A stretch of 64,000 nt of DNA, from positions 4,212,501 through 4,276,500 of the forward strand of contig NZ_CP152412.1 of the NCBI RefSeq assembly GCF_038957035.1, written 5' to 3'. The notes under the pieces were generated by a model. The model was not told where the DNA came from. It worked only from the letters and a program-made list of their open reading frames with translations, and did not search any database. Of the stretch, positions 48,740-57,696 are shown piece by piece. Within the stretch, counting starts at the first letter, position 1. Each line of letters begins with the position of its first letter. A program made the translations under genes and the position numbers. This stretch comes from Bradyrhizobium sp. B097 (lineage in GTDB: Bacteria; Pseudomonadota; Alphaproteobacteria; Rhizobiales; Xanthobacteraceae).

Positions 48740-48816
48740 GGCCAACACATTAAATGATGGCTCTTAGCTCATGCTAAGCCTCCCAAACCTCCGGCAATGC
48801 CCTGCCGGAGGTTTTT
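48740..48816 (+). ncRNA. Candidate small RNA with its own terminator
   Basis: A perfect rho-independent terminator (CCTCCGGCA / TGCCGGAGG plus T run, 48785-48816) has no CDS ahead of it after the porin terminator. An AT-rich segment with a TATATAC-like box (about 48730) could be its promoter, and a TTAGC/GCTAA hairpin lies at about 48765-48779. Boundaries are estimates. Confidence 0.35.
48785..48816 (+). terminator. Orphan rho-independent terminator
   Basis: AAACCTCCGGCA pairs with TGCCGGAGGTTTTT around ATGCCC. See the candidate small RNA. Confidence 0.85.
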
Positions 48817-48949
48817 GATTCAAGGCGCGGACGATCGTGACGCGCGCGGCCGTCGCAAACAGCTGCTCGCGGGCAGGGCCGACACCGTCTCATCGATTCG
48901 ATCTCGTCAAGGTTTGACGGAATCGATCCGCAGTGCATTCTCGTCATTC

Positions 48950-49162
48950 ATGGGACGCTTCAAGAACAGCCGCCTGGCTCGGATGAGCAGCGGCCATTAC
49001 TGCTTGATCCGGGATCTCGGGCTGGTGAAGGGCGGCAAGGGGTTGCGGCACCATGAGGTTGTCATCGACTTCTCGTGGCGCGGCCTGCTCAAGCTTGTCT
49101 TGAGCGTTGCCAGCGGCGTTCTGCGGCGGCGCACGCCTGTGCGGATCGAGACGGCCGAATAG
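48950..49162 (+). CDS. Possible small basic protein (70 aa), function unknown
   Basis: ATG 48950 gives MGRFKNSRLARMSSGHYCLI, then a basic region and a hydrophobic helix (LLKLVLSVASGVLRRR). No clear ribosome binding site; the frame is open to 48797. A hypothetical gene at moderate confidence. Confidence 0.4.
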   Translation: MGRFKNSRLARMSSGHYCLIRDLGLVKGGKGLRHHEVVIDFSWRGLLKLVLSVASGVLRRRTPVRIETAE

Positions 49163-49299
49163 CGCGGAGCGGTCCCGCGCTCTGACCTGGCGTTCGCGGG
49201 GGGCTCGGACAGGCGTTCGAGATCGAGCGACATCATCTCGGCATCTGAGAGCGCGCATGCGATGACGATGTGCGCCGCTTCTGCGCTTGTCTGATCTGA

Positions 49300-49431
49300 T
49301 CAGCGTGAGCCGTCGGCGCAGGCGCCGTCGCGCGGCTTCGGCGGTGTGACCTCGGCGGCAGCGGCTGCAGCGGCAATGCCGGCCGCGATCGCCATCAGCG
49401 TCGTTGCGACCAATCTATTCAGAATCTGCAC
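49300..49431 (-). CDS. Tiny secreted protein (43 aa)
   Basis: GTG 49431, 9 bases after GGAGA, gives MQILNRLVATTLMAIAAGIA and an Ala-rich signal end, then about 17 mature residues (EVTPPKPRDGACADGSR). Likely a short periplasmic peptide; the single Cys may pair with something else. No family known. Confidence 0.5.
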   Translation of the reverse strand: MQILNRLVATTLMAIAAGIAAAAAAAEVTPPKPRDGACADGSR

Positions 49432-49670
49432 GATCGTTGTCTCCGCTTGTCGATCTCGGATTGTTCGCTGCGCGGAATGATTTCGTTACAGCAGCCGGCT
49501 GCCCTAATCTGCTGCTGGCGGCACACTTGCGCGTGAAGGGCGGGCGCCGTTGCTGCGCGATAATTCGGTGATGTAGAGTGCCGCAGCCGAGCGGCCGGGA
49601 CTGCGATCCGCGCTCCAGCCGAAACCAAGAACAAGCAGGCAAGAAGAATCAAGGAAGGAACGGATCTCAC

Positions 49671-50633
49671 ATGAAGGATTTCGCCGGAAAGATTGCCGTC
49701 ATCACCGGTGGCGGCACGGGCATGGGGCGCGAGCTGGCGCGACAGCTCGTTGCTGAAGGATGCAATGTCGCGATGTGCGACGTCTCGGCCGAGGCGATGG
49801 CCGAGACCAAGCGGCTCTGCGAGGTCGAGAAGCTGCCGCAGGGCCTGCGCATCACCACTCACGTTGCCGACGTCTCGATCGAGGATCACTACAAGCGTTT
49901 TCGCGATGAGCTGATCGAGCAGCAGGCGACCGACAAGATCCATTTGCTGTTCAACAATGCCGGCATCGGCGGTGGCGGCAGCCTGTTCACCAACACGCGC
50001 GAGCAGTGGGAGCGCACCTTCAACATCTGCTGGGGCGGCGTCTATCTCGGCGTCCGCACCTTCCTGCCGCTGCTGGTGAAGGCCGACGAGGCGCACATCG
50101 TCAACACCTCGAGCGTCAACGGCTTCTGGGCGTCGGTCGGCATGGGCGTGTCGCACACCGCCTACAGCGCGGCGAAGTTCGCGGTGAAGGGATTCACCGA
50201 GGCGATGATCAACGATCTCCGGCTCAACGCGCCGCATGTCAAATGCTCGGTCGTGATGCCCGGTCACATCGGCACCTCGATCGTGTCGAACTCGCGCAAG
50301 GTGCAGAATGGCGCCGACCAGCTCAATCCCGACGAGCTCAAGCAGGTTCGGCAGCGTCTGCAAGGGCAGGGCATCGACGTCGCCAAGATGTCGGATGCCG
50401 ACATCCAGCAGCTCGCGCTCGACCGCGCTCGCATCTTCCATGACGAGGCACCGACCTCGGCGGCTGCCGCCGCCAAGATCATCCTCGACGGCGTGAAGGC
50501 CGATCGCTGGCGCATCCTGGTCGGTGACGATGCACATCTGCTCGACGAGCGCGTGCGCAAGACCCCGGAGCAGGCCTACACGCCGGAGTTCTACCAGGGC
50601 ATCGTGGCGGCGACCGGCTGGAAGGTCGGGTGA
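49671..50633 (+). CDS. Short-chain dehydrogenase/reductase (SDR)
   Basis: A 320-residue NAD(P)-dependent oxidoreductase. TGGGTGMG at residues 12-19 is the cofactor loop, NNAG near residue 95 and Y-x3-K in TAYSAAKFAVKG the catalytic pair, with the Ser in NTSSVNG. The protein is longer than the classical 250 residues and has a helical C-terminal extension. Substrate unknown. ATG 49671 follows AAGGAAGGAACGG. Confidence 0.9.
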   Translation: MKDFAGKIAVITGGGTGMGRELARQLVAEGCNVAMCDVSAEAMAETKRLCEVEKLPQGLRITTHVADVSIEDHYKRFRDELIEQQATDKIHLLFNNAGIGGGGSLFTNTREQWERTFNICWGGVYLGVRTFLPLLVKADEAHIVNTSSVNGFWASVGMGVSHTAYSAAKFAVKGFTEAMINDLRLNAPHVKCSVVMPGHIGTSIVSNSRKVQNGADQLNPDELKQVRQRLQGQGIDVAKMSDADIQQLALDRARIFHDEAPTSAAAAAKIILDGVKADRWRILVGDDAHLLDERVRKTPEQAYTPEFYQGIVAATGWKVG

Positions 50634-50652
50634 TCAGCGCATCCCAGGGTCC

Positions 50653-50779
50653 GTCACCCTGAGGAGCGCGTAGCGCGTCTCGAAGGGTCGACGGCCCGGC
50701 TGCTGGCCGTGCATCCTTCGAGACGCCGCTTCGCGGCTCCTCCAGCGACAAAGGCGAAGCCTTTGCGCGGGGATGACGG
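50653..50779. repeat. Dispersed repeat, family C (copy 2)
   Basis: Begins GTCACCCTGAGGAGCGCG, contains CGACGGCCCGGCTG, CATCCTTCGAGACGC and ends GCCTTTGCGCGGGGATGACG, matching 35535-35663 with an altered core stem. Confidence 0.85.
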
Positions 50780-50807
50780 GGTTAGATGCTTTTGTGATGC
50801 GATCAGA

Positions 50808-51275
50808 CTACCCGCGCAGCGCGCGCTGGCGTGACCCCGCCTGATAGGCAAGGCGGTAATGCCCCGAGCAATAGGGCATGCCGCCGAGCGGCGTGTTGCC
50901 GCAAAAGCAGAAATCATCGGCGCCCGGCGTGCTGATCGGCCAGCGGCAACGTTGCTCGCTCAGCTCGAACAGCGAGCAGTTGTTGGCGCTGACGATCGGT
51001 GCATCGTCGGGCTCTTGTTCGTAGACCGCCTGCAGCAACCGGAACTGCTGCTTTGCGGTCGCCCGTTGCGCGGCGTGGGCGGTGGATTTCTTCCGCCGGG
51101 CCCGGCGTTCGTCCGGCGTCGTGCGCGTGAGGTTCAGCCGGGATAGCTTGCCGATCACCGCATTGCGGCTGACGCCGATATTGACGGCGATGTCGCGGCA
51201 GGAAAGGCCGGCTTCAAAGTAGATTTTGAGTTGGTCGACGCGCTCCGGCGTCCAGGTCGGCTCGATGGTAATCAT
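50808..51275 (-). CDS. gcrA: GcrA-family cell cycle regulator
   Basis: A 155-residue protein. The N-terminal helix-turn-helix (WTPERVDQLKIYFEAGLSCR, then DIAVNIGVSRNAVIGKLSRL) is the GcrA sigma/DNA-binding domain. The C-terminal Cys/His segment (CRWPISTPGADDFCFCGN, PYCSGHYRLAY) is the conserved end. GcrA activates cell-cycle genes at methylated (CcrM) promoters with sigma70. ATG 51275 (MITIEP) is chosen over 51317. A small ORF lies 48 bases upstream. Confidence 0.9.
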   Translation of the reverse strand: MITIEPTWTPERVDQLKIYFEAGLSCRDIAVNIGVSRNAVIGKLSRLNLTRTTPDERRARRKKSTAHAAQRATAKQQFRLLQAVYEQEPDDAPIVSANNCSLFELSEQRCRWPISTPGADDFCFCGNTPLGGMPYCSGHYRLAYQAGSRQRALRG

Positions 51276-51323
51276 TTTGACGGTTCCACGTTCTGTTGAA
51301 CCGCCGCGCCGACGCACACGCCG

Positions 51324-51524
51324 TCAAGGCGTGCGGCCGTTGTCGCGGATTGCAAGCAACCCGTCCTTAATGGCGAGCCGAATGCCTTCCTCGATCAATG
51401 TCCGTGCGACGCCCGGGACGCTCGTGCCGTGGGTGCCCTGTCTCACCAGCTTCTCGAGGTAACCTATGGTCGAGAGCGCCAGCGTGACCGGGACGCGGTC
51501 GGTTTCGGCCTTTTCTGTAGCCAT
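51324..51524 (-). CDS. Small conserved protein of unknown function (66 aa)
   Basis: MATEKAETDRVPVTLALSTI start, then a helical region GVARTLIEEGIRLAIKDGLL. Composition resembles small ribbon-helix-helix-like proteins, but this is a guess. It is upstream of gcrA on the same strand and probably cotranscribed. Confidence 0.6.
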   Translation of the reverse strand: MATEKAETDRVPVTLALSTIGYLEKLVRQGTHGTSVPGVARTLIEEGIRLAIKDGLLAIRDNGRTP

Positions 51525-51696
51525 GAGAAAACGCTTAGCCTTGAACGCAGGTACTGAAAAGTATCTATTTAGAGTCTATTTAGGAATATGGCGGTCCGTC
51601 AAGCCATGAGCTGTGAAATTGGACGCGCACGCTCGCGCGCGCCGGAAGCTGGTTCCGGCGCGCCGTCGTGTAAAATCTGCTAGACAAATGAATGTG

Positions 51697-53523
51697 TTAG
51701 GATCGCAACTCGACCTTGACTGGGAACTTCTTGAGAAGCCGCTCAGCCGTTTCGGCCTTGTCCGCAGGCGCGCTCACGCTCAGGTACAGCCCACGGGACG
51801 GGTCGGTGATGGCCTCGACACTGACCTCGCCGGACAATCCTTCTCGAGCCAACAACTCGCGCGCGGCCTCGCCGGCGGCGATCTCGCGCAGCTTCGGCTT
51901 GAAGATCTTGCCGACCGGCGTGACCGGCATCTCCGGGATCACCGACACCACGCGCGGACGCGCCGGCGGCTCCAGGATGTTGTCCTGCACGAAGGCGGCG
52001 AGCGCGTTCGGATCGATATGGGCGCCGGGCTGCGCCGAGACGAACAGCATCGGCACTTCGCCGGCATAGGTGTCGGGACGCCCGACGGCCGCGGCCAGCG
52101 CCACGCCCGGAAAGGCCAGCGCGGCATCCTCGATCGCACGCGGATCGATGTTGTGGCCGCCGCGGATAATGACGTCCTTGGCGCGGCCCAGGATGTAGAC
52201 GAAGCCGTCGGCGTCGATCCGGCAGATGTCACCGGTGCGCAGCCAGCCGTCGCGGAACGCCTCTTCGGTCTGCTTCTTGTCGACGTAACCGGCGAACACC
52301 TGCGGGCCCCTGGTCAGGAGCTCGCCGACCGGCGAGGGCCACGGCCCGGTGTGCAGCTTGCCGCCGTCGAGGATCGCGAGCTCGACCAGCGGATTGCGGG
52401 TGCCGACGCTCTCGGCGCGCGGCTTTACGCCGTGCACGTCGTGCGTGATGGCGCCGGCGAGCTCGGTCATGCCGTAGAGCTGCTGGATGCAGGCACCGCC
52501 CCAGGTCGCAAGATAACGCCGTTCGATTTCCGGCGGGCAGATCGAGGCGCCGGTGGCGGTGACGCGCAGGGTCGAGATGTCGCTGTCCGCGACCGGAATG
52601 TCGGCCAGCGCCCCAAGCGTGGTCGGCACGTTGCCGGAGATGTTGACGCGGTATTTCTCGACGATCTTCCAGAAATGCGTGATCAGCGACGGATCGCGGG
52701 CGCCGGCCGGGCCGGGGATGAAAATCGTCGTGCCGGCGGAAAGGCAATTGGCCGTCGTGCAGAACAGGCCACCGACATGGAATAGCGGCATCGTGATCAT
52801 TGCGCGCTCGCCGCGATGAAAGTCGAGTGCCATGCGTGAGGACACGGTGGAGGCGACCATCGCGCGGTTGGTCAGCCGCGCCACCTTGGGATGACCTGTC
52901 GTGCCGCCGGTCGGCAGCATCACCGCGACACGATCGGCCTCGCTCATGTCCTTGGACTTGCCGTAGTCGTCGCGCCACGCAGGATCGGGCCGCAGCACCT
53001 CGCCGTCGAACGCGATGCTGCCGTCGAGCGGCACGATCACGATGTGCTGCAGCGACGGCACCTCGCGCTGCAAGCCTTCGACTCTTTCATAGAGCCCGCC
53101 CGGCATGCCCGGCGGCGGCGCCAGCAACAGCTTTGCCTTGATGGCGTTGAGCTGCGCGACAATCGCCTCGCGTGTGAACAGCAAATTGAGCGGCTCGGCG
53201 ACACCGCAGGCGGCTGCGCCGAAGATCGCGACCACGGTCGCGGGGCAGGCCGGGACCAGGACGGCGACCGCGTCGTCCTTGCCGATGCCGCGCTTACGGA
53301 AATAGTTTTCGGCCGCCTTGATGCAGCCCATCAGGTGATCGTTCGAGATCACGACTGGGTTGGCATCGAGCGGCGAACGCAGATAGATCGCGGCATCCGC
53401 CTCAGGCGCGCCCTGCGGACCACGGGCAATGAGATCGAGGATGCGCGGGCAGGCGGCGAGCGTCTCCTGCATCTCCTTGTCGCGCGCAGCCTCGTCGGCC
53501 GGCGAAAGCCTGTCCTTGAGCAT
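51697..53523 (-). CDS. Acyl-CoA synthetase (AMP-binding enzyme)
   Basis: A 608-residue ANL-family enzyme that activates a carboxylic acid with ATP and CoA. The P-loop AVMLPTGGTTGHPKVARL, the A5 motif YGMTELAG and the A7/A8 segment GWLRTGDICRIDADGFVYIL, GRAKDVIIRGGHNI are intact. The last motif PVTPVGKIFKPKLRE includes the catalytic Lys. The substrate acid is unknown. ATG 53523 starts MLKDRLSPADEAARDK; the extension to 53589 is not conserved. Confidence 0.92.
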   Translation of the reverse strand: MLKDRLSPADEAARDKEMQETLAACPRILDLIARGPQGAPEADAAIYLRSPLDANPVVISNDHLMGCIKAAENYFRKRGIGKDDAVAVLVPACPATVVAIFGAAACGVAEPLNLLFTREAIVAQLNAIKAKLLLAPPPGMPGGLYERVEGLQREVPSLQHIVIVPLDGSIAFDGEVLRPDPAWRDDYGKSKDMSEADRVAVMLPTGGTTGHPKVARLTNRAMVASTVSSRMALDFHRGERAMITMPLFHVGGLFCTTANCLSAGTTIFIPGPAGARDPSLITHFWKIVEKYRVNISGNVPTTLGALADIPVADSDISTLRVTATGASICPPEIERRYLATWGGACIQQLYGMTELAGAITHDVHGVKPRAESVGTRNPLVELAILDGGKLHTGPWPSPVGELLTRGPQVFAGYVDKKQTEEAFRDGWLRTGDICRIDADGFVYILGRAKDVIIRGGHNIDPRAIEDAALAFPGVALAAAVGRPDTYAGEVPMLFVSAQPGAHIDPNALAAFVQDNILEPPARPRVVSVIPEMPVTPVGKIFKPKLREIAAGEAARELLAREGLSGEVSVEAITDPSRGLYLSVSAPADKAETAERLLKKFPVKVELRS

Positions 53524-53610
53524 ATCCGTCCCCGTCCATTTTTGTTCGTTGGGACGGGGATTGTATCGAGCCGTGCTTGCGGAACACAAGTGCGGCCTAT
53601 CGACCGGACG

Positions 53611-54552
53611 TCAGCCGTGAACGACCGATTTGGCGATCATGCAGTGAATGCCCTTGGAGCCGTTGACCGTCTGCGTGACGCGCAGGTCGGCGGCCAGGCT
53701 GCACAGCGTATAGGCATCCTCGCGCGACAGATTGCGCTTCTCGCCGAGCAGCACGATCATGTCGCGCAGCGCCCGCACCACGCACTGGTCGAGATTGGGA
53801 TCCATCGCCATGGTCATGTAATGGTCGGCGGTCTCGGCGCGCGGATAGGCGAGCTTGAGGTCCTTGCGCAAGGTCAGGCGGAAGCGGCCGGTGAGCGCGG
53901 TCTCGATCGCGGTGACGCAGACCTCGCCGTCGCCCTGCACGCCATGGCCGTCGCCGCAGGAGAACAGCGCGCCCGGCACGAACACCGGCAGATACAGCTT
54001 GGCTCCGGCCCCGAGTTCCTTGTTGTCGAGATTACCGCCCATCGCGCGCGGGATCAGCGAGGAGATGCGGCCCCAAGCCGGCGGCGGCGAGACGCCCATC
54101 ACGCCGAAGAACGGCTTCAGCGGCAGGTCGAGCCCCCACGGCATGCGGCCGACCATGTGTGCGCGATCGAGCGGGATGTTGAGGATGCGGGTTTCGTGGA
54201 AATCGTCGGGTAGGGTGCCGGACAGCGGCTTGATCAGATTGTAGCCCCAGTCCTGCCGGAGCTGGACGTCGAGAATATCGACCTCGAGCACGTCGCCGGG
54301 CTCGGCACCGGTGACCGCGATCGGGCCGGTCAGGATGTGCCCAGGCACCATCCGCTCGCTCTTCGCATGAATGTCGTCGAGCTCTGGCGGCACATAGAAC
54401 TTGTCGCGGTCCGGCACCACGTCGGGGCCGCCGCTGACGGTCTCGATCGTGACCTCGTCGCCGCTCGCGATGGTCAGGACCGGTTTCAGCTTTGCTTCGA
54501 AGAAGCCCCAATGGCAGGTTTCGGGACTGGATTTCAGATGATGATGGGTCAT
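53611..54552 (-). CDS. Acetamidase/formamidase family protein
   Basis: A 313-residue FmdA/AmdA-family amidase that hydrolyses short amides. THHHLKSSPETCHWGFFEAK at the start, then the conserved VEVDILDVQLR, and GALFSCGDGHGVQGDGEVC in the middle are typical. ATG 54552 is the natural start. The frame is open further up, but only antisense to ydcF. It sits 87 bases downstream of (after) the acyl-CoA synthetase start region on the same strand, so the two could be linked. Confidence 0.88.
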   Translation of the reverse strand: MTHHHLKSSPETCHWGFFEAKLKPVLTIASGDEVTIETVSGGPDVVPDRDKFYVPPELDDIHAKSERMVPGHILTGPIAVTGAEPGDVLEVDILDVQLRQDWGYNLIKPLSGTLPDDFHETRILNIPLDRAHMVGRMPWGLDLPLKPFFGVMGVSPPPAWGRISSLIPRAMGGNLDNKELGAGAKLYLPVFVPGALFSCGDGHGVQGDGEVCVTAIETALTGRFRLTLRKDLKLAYPRAETADHYMTMAMDPNLDQCVVRALRDMIVLLGEKRNLSREDAYTLCSLAADLRVTQTVNGSKGIHCMIAKSVVHG

Positions 54553-54618
54553 GTGACTTCTTTTTATTGCATTCCCGGCAGCGTATGACGCTGTAGCAGA
54601 ACTTCGCAGAGGCTTCCC

Positions 54619-55413
54619 TTGTTTTTTGTACTCTCCAAGACGCTCGGCATCATGCTGCTGCCGATCAATTTCCTGATCGGTATCGGCGTGATCGGCGCCG
54701 TCCTGCTGCTGACGCGGTTTGCGCGGCTCGGCCGCAGGTTGATGGTTGGCTCGCTGCTGCTGCTCGCGATCTGCGGCTTCTCGCCGCTCGGCAACGTCCT
54801 GATCTCCACGCTGGAGCAGCGCTTCCCGCCATGGGACGCTTCGCGCGGCGCGCCCGACGGCATCATCGTGCTCGGCGGCTCGATCGATGCCGATCTGTCG
54901 GTTGCGCATGGCACGCCGGTGGTGCGCACTGCGGCGGATCGCGTCATCGCGGCGGCGGCGCTCGCGCGCAGATATCCGAACGCGCGCCTCGTGTTCACCG
55001 GCGGCAGCGCGAACCTGATCTCGAACGACGCGCGCGAAGCCGACTACGCCGCCGAGATGTTCGAGAGTCTCGGCATCGCCAAATCGCGATTGACCATCGA
55101 GCGCCGCTCGCGCAACACGGTGGAGAATGCCGAGTTCTCCAAGGCGCTGGTCGATCCCAAGCCGGGCGAGCGCTGGCTGCTCGTGACGTCGGCCTATCAC
55201 ATGCCGCGGTCGGTCGGCCTGTTCCGCAAGGCGGGATTCAATGTCGAGGCCTATCCGGTCGACTGGCGCGTCGGCAATGTCATGAGTTTCGCGACGCTTG
55301 CAATCGAGGGTCTGTCGCGCACCGATCTCGGCACACGGGAGTGGATCGGGCTGGTCGCCTATCATCTGGCGGGCAAGACCGACGATTTGCTGCCGGGACC
55401 GGCCGCACGTTGA
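54619..55413 (+). CDS. YdcF family protein (DUF218)
   Basis: A 264-residue protein with two N-terminal membrane helices (LSKTLGIMLLPINFLIGIGV and LMVGSLLLLAICGFSPLGNV). The DUF218 domain follows, starting PDGIIVLGGSID, with ARLVFTGGSANLI and LLVTSAYHMPRSVGLFRKAG. Homologues are linked to cell-envelope/lipid carriers. TTG 54619 after GCAGAGG is the likely start, with ATG 54652 an alternative. Confidence 0.88.
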   Translation: MFFVLSKTLGIMLLPINFLIGIGVIGAVLLLTRFARLGRRLMVGSLLLLAICGFSPLGNVLISTLEQRFPPWDASRGAPDGIIVLGGSIDADLSVAHGTPVVRTAADRVIAAAALARRYPNARLVFTGGSANLISNDAREADYAAEMFESLGIAKSRLTIERRSRNTVENAEFSKALVDPKPGERWLLVTSAYHMPRSVGLFRKAGFNVEAYPVDWRVGNVMSFATLAIEGLSRTDLGTREWIGLVAYHLAGKTDDLLPGPAAR

Positions 55414-55505
55414 GCCGTACCACGAGCTTGTCGCTTCCTCCGGCCAATCCGGCTAACATCAAATCAACAGGCGGCGCCAAGCCGCCGATCACGGGAGTTT
55501 TCGCC

Positions 55506-56291
55506 ATGCAACAGCAGACACCGCCGGAACAGTTCGACCTCTCCGCAATCGTGGCCGACCTGAACAACCTGTTGCGGCTGAAGACCACGGTCATCGGCAT
55601 CAAGATGTTCGCGCGCGTCGAGGAGATGGAGGCGATCCCGAAGATCCGCCGGCCATCGGCGGTCCACACCACGGACCAGATCGTCAGCATGGCCTCGCGG
55701 CTCGGCTGGACCGTCGGCATCACCGGCGACGATCTGGTCGGCGCGCAGTGCCGCGCGGTGATCGGGCTCGCGCCGCAGGACGAGAAGTGGCTGGCCGGCG
55801 AGAATTATGTCGGCGTCTGGCACGGCACGGCGGAAGACGCGCGCAAGCGCCAGGAGGCGCTCGACGTGGTGCCTTACGGTCAGTACCAGGCGATGGCGGT
55901 GAGCCCGCTGACCAGCGGACGTCTCAATCCGCCCGACATCTGCCTCGTCTATGCGACGCCGGGACAGATGATCATCCTGATCAACGGGCTGCAATACACC
56001 GGCTACAAGAAGTTCGAGTGGGGCGTGGTCGGCGAAACCGCGTGCGCGGACTCGTGGGGCCGGGCGCTGAAGACCGGCGAGCCGAGCCTGTCGCTGCCGT
56101 GCTTCGCCGAGCGCCGCTACGGCGGCGTCCCCGACGAGGAGATGCTGATGGCGCTGCCGCCGGCCTATCTGGTGAAGGCGATCGCGGGGATGAAGCAGCT
56201 CGCCAAGAACGGCCTGCGCTACCCGATCGCACCTTATGGCATCCAGGCCGACGTCCGCGCCGGCATGGGTGTGTCCTATGCCAAGAAGTAG
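55506..56291 (+). CDS. DUF169 family protein
   Basis: A 261-residue soluble protein. VADLNNLLRLKTTVIGIKMF opens the DUF169 domain, with LGWTVGITGDDLVGAQCRAV and ETACADSWGRAL later; several Cys are conserved. Family members are of unknown function, sometimes near metal or one-carbon metabolism. ATG 55506 is chosen; the frame is open to 54831 through ydcF. Confidence 0.85.
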   Translation: MQQQTPPEQFDLSAIVADLNNLLRLKTTVIGIKMFARVEEMEAIPKIRRPSAVHTTDQIVSMASRLGWTVGITGDDLVGAQCRAVIGLAPQDEKWLAGENYVGVWHGTAEDARKRQEALDVVPYGQYQAMAVSPLTSGRLNPPDICLVYATPGQMIILINGLQYTGYKKFEWGVVGETACADSWGRALKTGEPSLSLPCFAERRYGGVPDEEMLMALPPAYLVKAIAGMKQLAKNGLRYPIAPYGIQADVRAGMGVSYAKK

Positions 56292-56384
56292 CTGCAAGAA
56301 ATAGCGGCAAGAAATAGCTGATTGCGTCGCCGCGCCCGCGATGACAAAAGGGGCGCCCGTTTTGCTGCGCAGGGAGCCCGATCC

Positions 56385-57560
56385 ATGTCCTCGTCGAAAC
56401 TCGACATCGTCGTCTATGGCGCAACCGGCTTCACCGGCCAGCTCGTCGCCGAATATCTCGCGGCGCATTATCGCGACGGCAGCCTGAAATGGGCAATGGC
56501 CGGGCGCAGCAAGGACAAGCTCGCCTCGGTTCGTGATGCGATCGGCGCGCCCGCCGACACGCCGCTGATCGTCGCCGATGCCGGCGACACCGCATCGCTG
56601 AAGGCGATGCTGGCGCAGACCAAGTCTGTGATCTCGACGGTCGGTCCGTATCAGCTCTATGGCAATGAGCTGATCGCGGCCTGCGTGGACAGCGGCACCG
56701 ACTATTTCGATCTATGCGGCGAGCCGGTGTGGATGCGGCAGATGATCGACAAGCACGAGGCCGCCGCAAAGGCCAGCGGTGCGCGGATCGTGTTCTCCTG
56801 CGGCTTCGATTCGGTGCCGTTCGAACTCGGTGCCTTCTTCGTCCAGGAGGAAGCCAAGCGGGTGTTCGGTGCGCCGGCGCAGCGCGTCAAGGGCCGCGTG
56901 CGCGACATGCGCGGCACGCTGTCCGGCGGCACGGCCGCGAGCGCCAAGGCCACCTTCGATGCGGTCGCCAAGGATCTGGGCCTGGTCGCGATCCTCAACA
57001 ACCCGTTTGCATTGACGCCGGGATTCGAGGGCCCCAAGCAGCCGCGCGGCAGCAAGCCCGCCTACGAGGACGATCTCCACTCATGGACCGCGCCGTTCAT
57101 GATGGCGCTGATCAACACGCGCAACGTCCATCGCTCCAACATGCTGATGGGCTTTCCCTACGGCAAGGAGTTCGTCTACGACGAGATGGTTCTGACCGGT
57201 CCCGGCGAGAAGGGCGAAGCCAACGCCAAGCGCGTGATGGCGCTGAATTCGGAGAAGACCGGGCCCAGCGCGCCGAAGCCGGGCGAGGGACCGTCGAAGG
57301 AAGAGCGCGAGAACGGCCGCTACGATCTGCTCTACCTCGCGGTCGCGCCCGACGGCCGCATGGTCCGCGCCGGCATCAAGGGCGATCGCGACCCCGGCTA
57401 CGGCTCGACCTCGAAGATGATCTCGGAATGCGCGATCTGCCTGTTGCGCGACACGCCCGACGTCGCTGCCGGCTTCTGGACGCCGGGAGCGGCGATGCAG
57501 CACAAGCTCATCAAGCGCCTGGTCGATCACGCCGGGCTGACGTTTGAGGTCGAGAAGTAG
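56385..57560 (+). CDS. Saccharopine dehydrogenase-like NAD(P)-binding protein
   Basis: A 391-residue trans-enoyl-reductase/saccharopine-dehydrogenase-like oxidoreductase. The Rossmann loop VVYGATGFTGQLVAEYL is at residues 8-24, and SVISTVGPYQLYGNELIAAC follows. FDSVPFELGAF and a C-terminal catalytic domain complete the fold. Substrate unknown. CAGGGAGCCCGATCC precedes the ATG. Confidence 0.88.
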   Translation: MSSSKLDIVVYGATGFTGQLVAEYLAAHYRDGSLKWAMAGRSKDKLASVRDAIGAPADTPLIVADAGDTASLKAMLAQTKSVISTVGPYQLYGNELIAACVDSGTDYFDLCGEPVWMRQMIDKHEAAAKASGARIVFSCGFDSVPFELGAFFVQEEAKRVFGAPAQRVKGRVRDMRGTLSGGTAASAKATFDAVAKDLGLVAILNNPFALTPGFEGPKQPRGSKPAYEDDLHSWTAPFMMALINTRNVHRSNMLMGFPYGKEFVYDEMVLTGPGEKGEANAKRVMALNSEKTGPSAPKPGEGPSKEERENGRYDLLYLAVAPDGRMVRAGIKGDRDPGYGSTSKMISECAICLLRDTPDVAAGFWTPGAAMQHKLIKRLVDHAGLTFEVEK

Positions 57561-57579
57561 GCCGCTCAACTTCCAACGG

Positions 57580-57690
57580 TGTCACCGCCCGGCTCGACCG
57601 GGCGATCCAGTACGCCGCGGCCTCTCGGCTCAAGCACTGCGGTCTCTGGAATACTGGATCACCCGCATGCGCATGCGCGGGTGATGACAG
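57580..57690. repeat. Dispersed repeat, family B (copy 2, inverted)
   Basis: TCACCGCCCGGCTCGACCGG, GCGATCCAGTACGCCGCGG, GGCTCAAGCACTGCGG and GATCACCCGCATGCG reproduce, in inverse order, the modules at 19978-20089. Confidence 0.82.
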
Positions 57691-57696
57691 CCGGGG

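Noticed and set aside
54553..55365. Extension of the acetamidase frame by 271 codons upstream
   Set aside because: The extra part is antisense to ydcF and has low-complexity Arg/Glu/Ala composition; ATG 54552 is the natural start.
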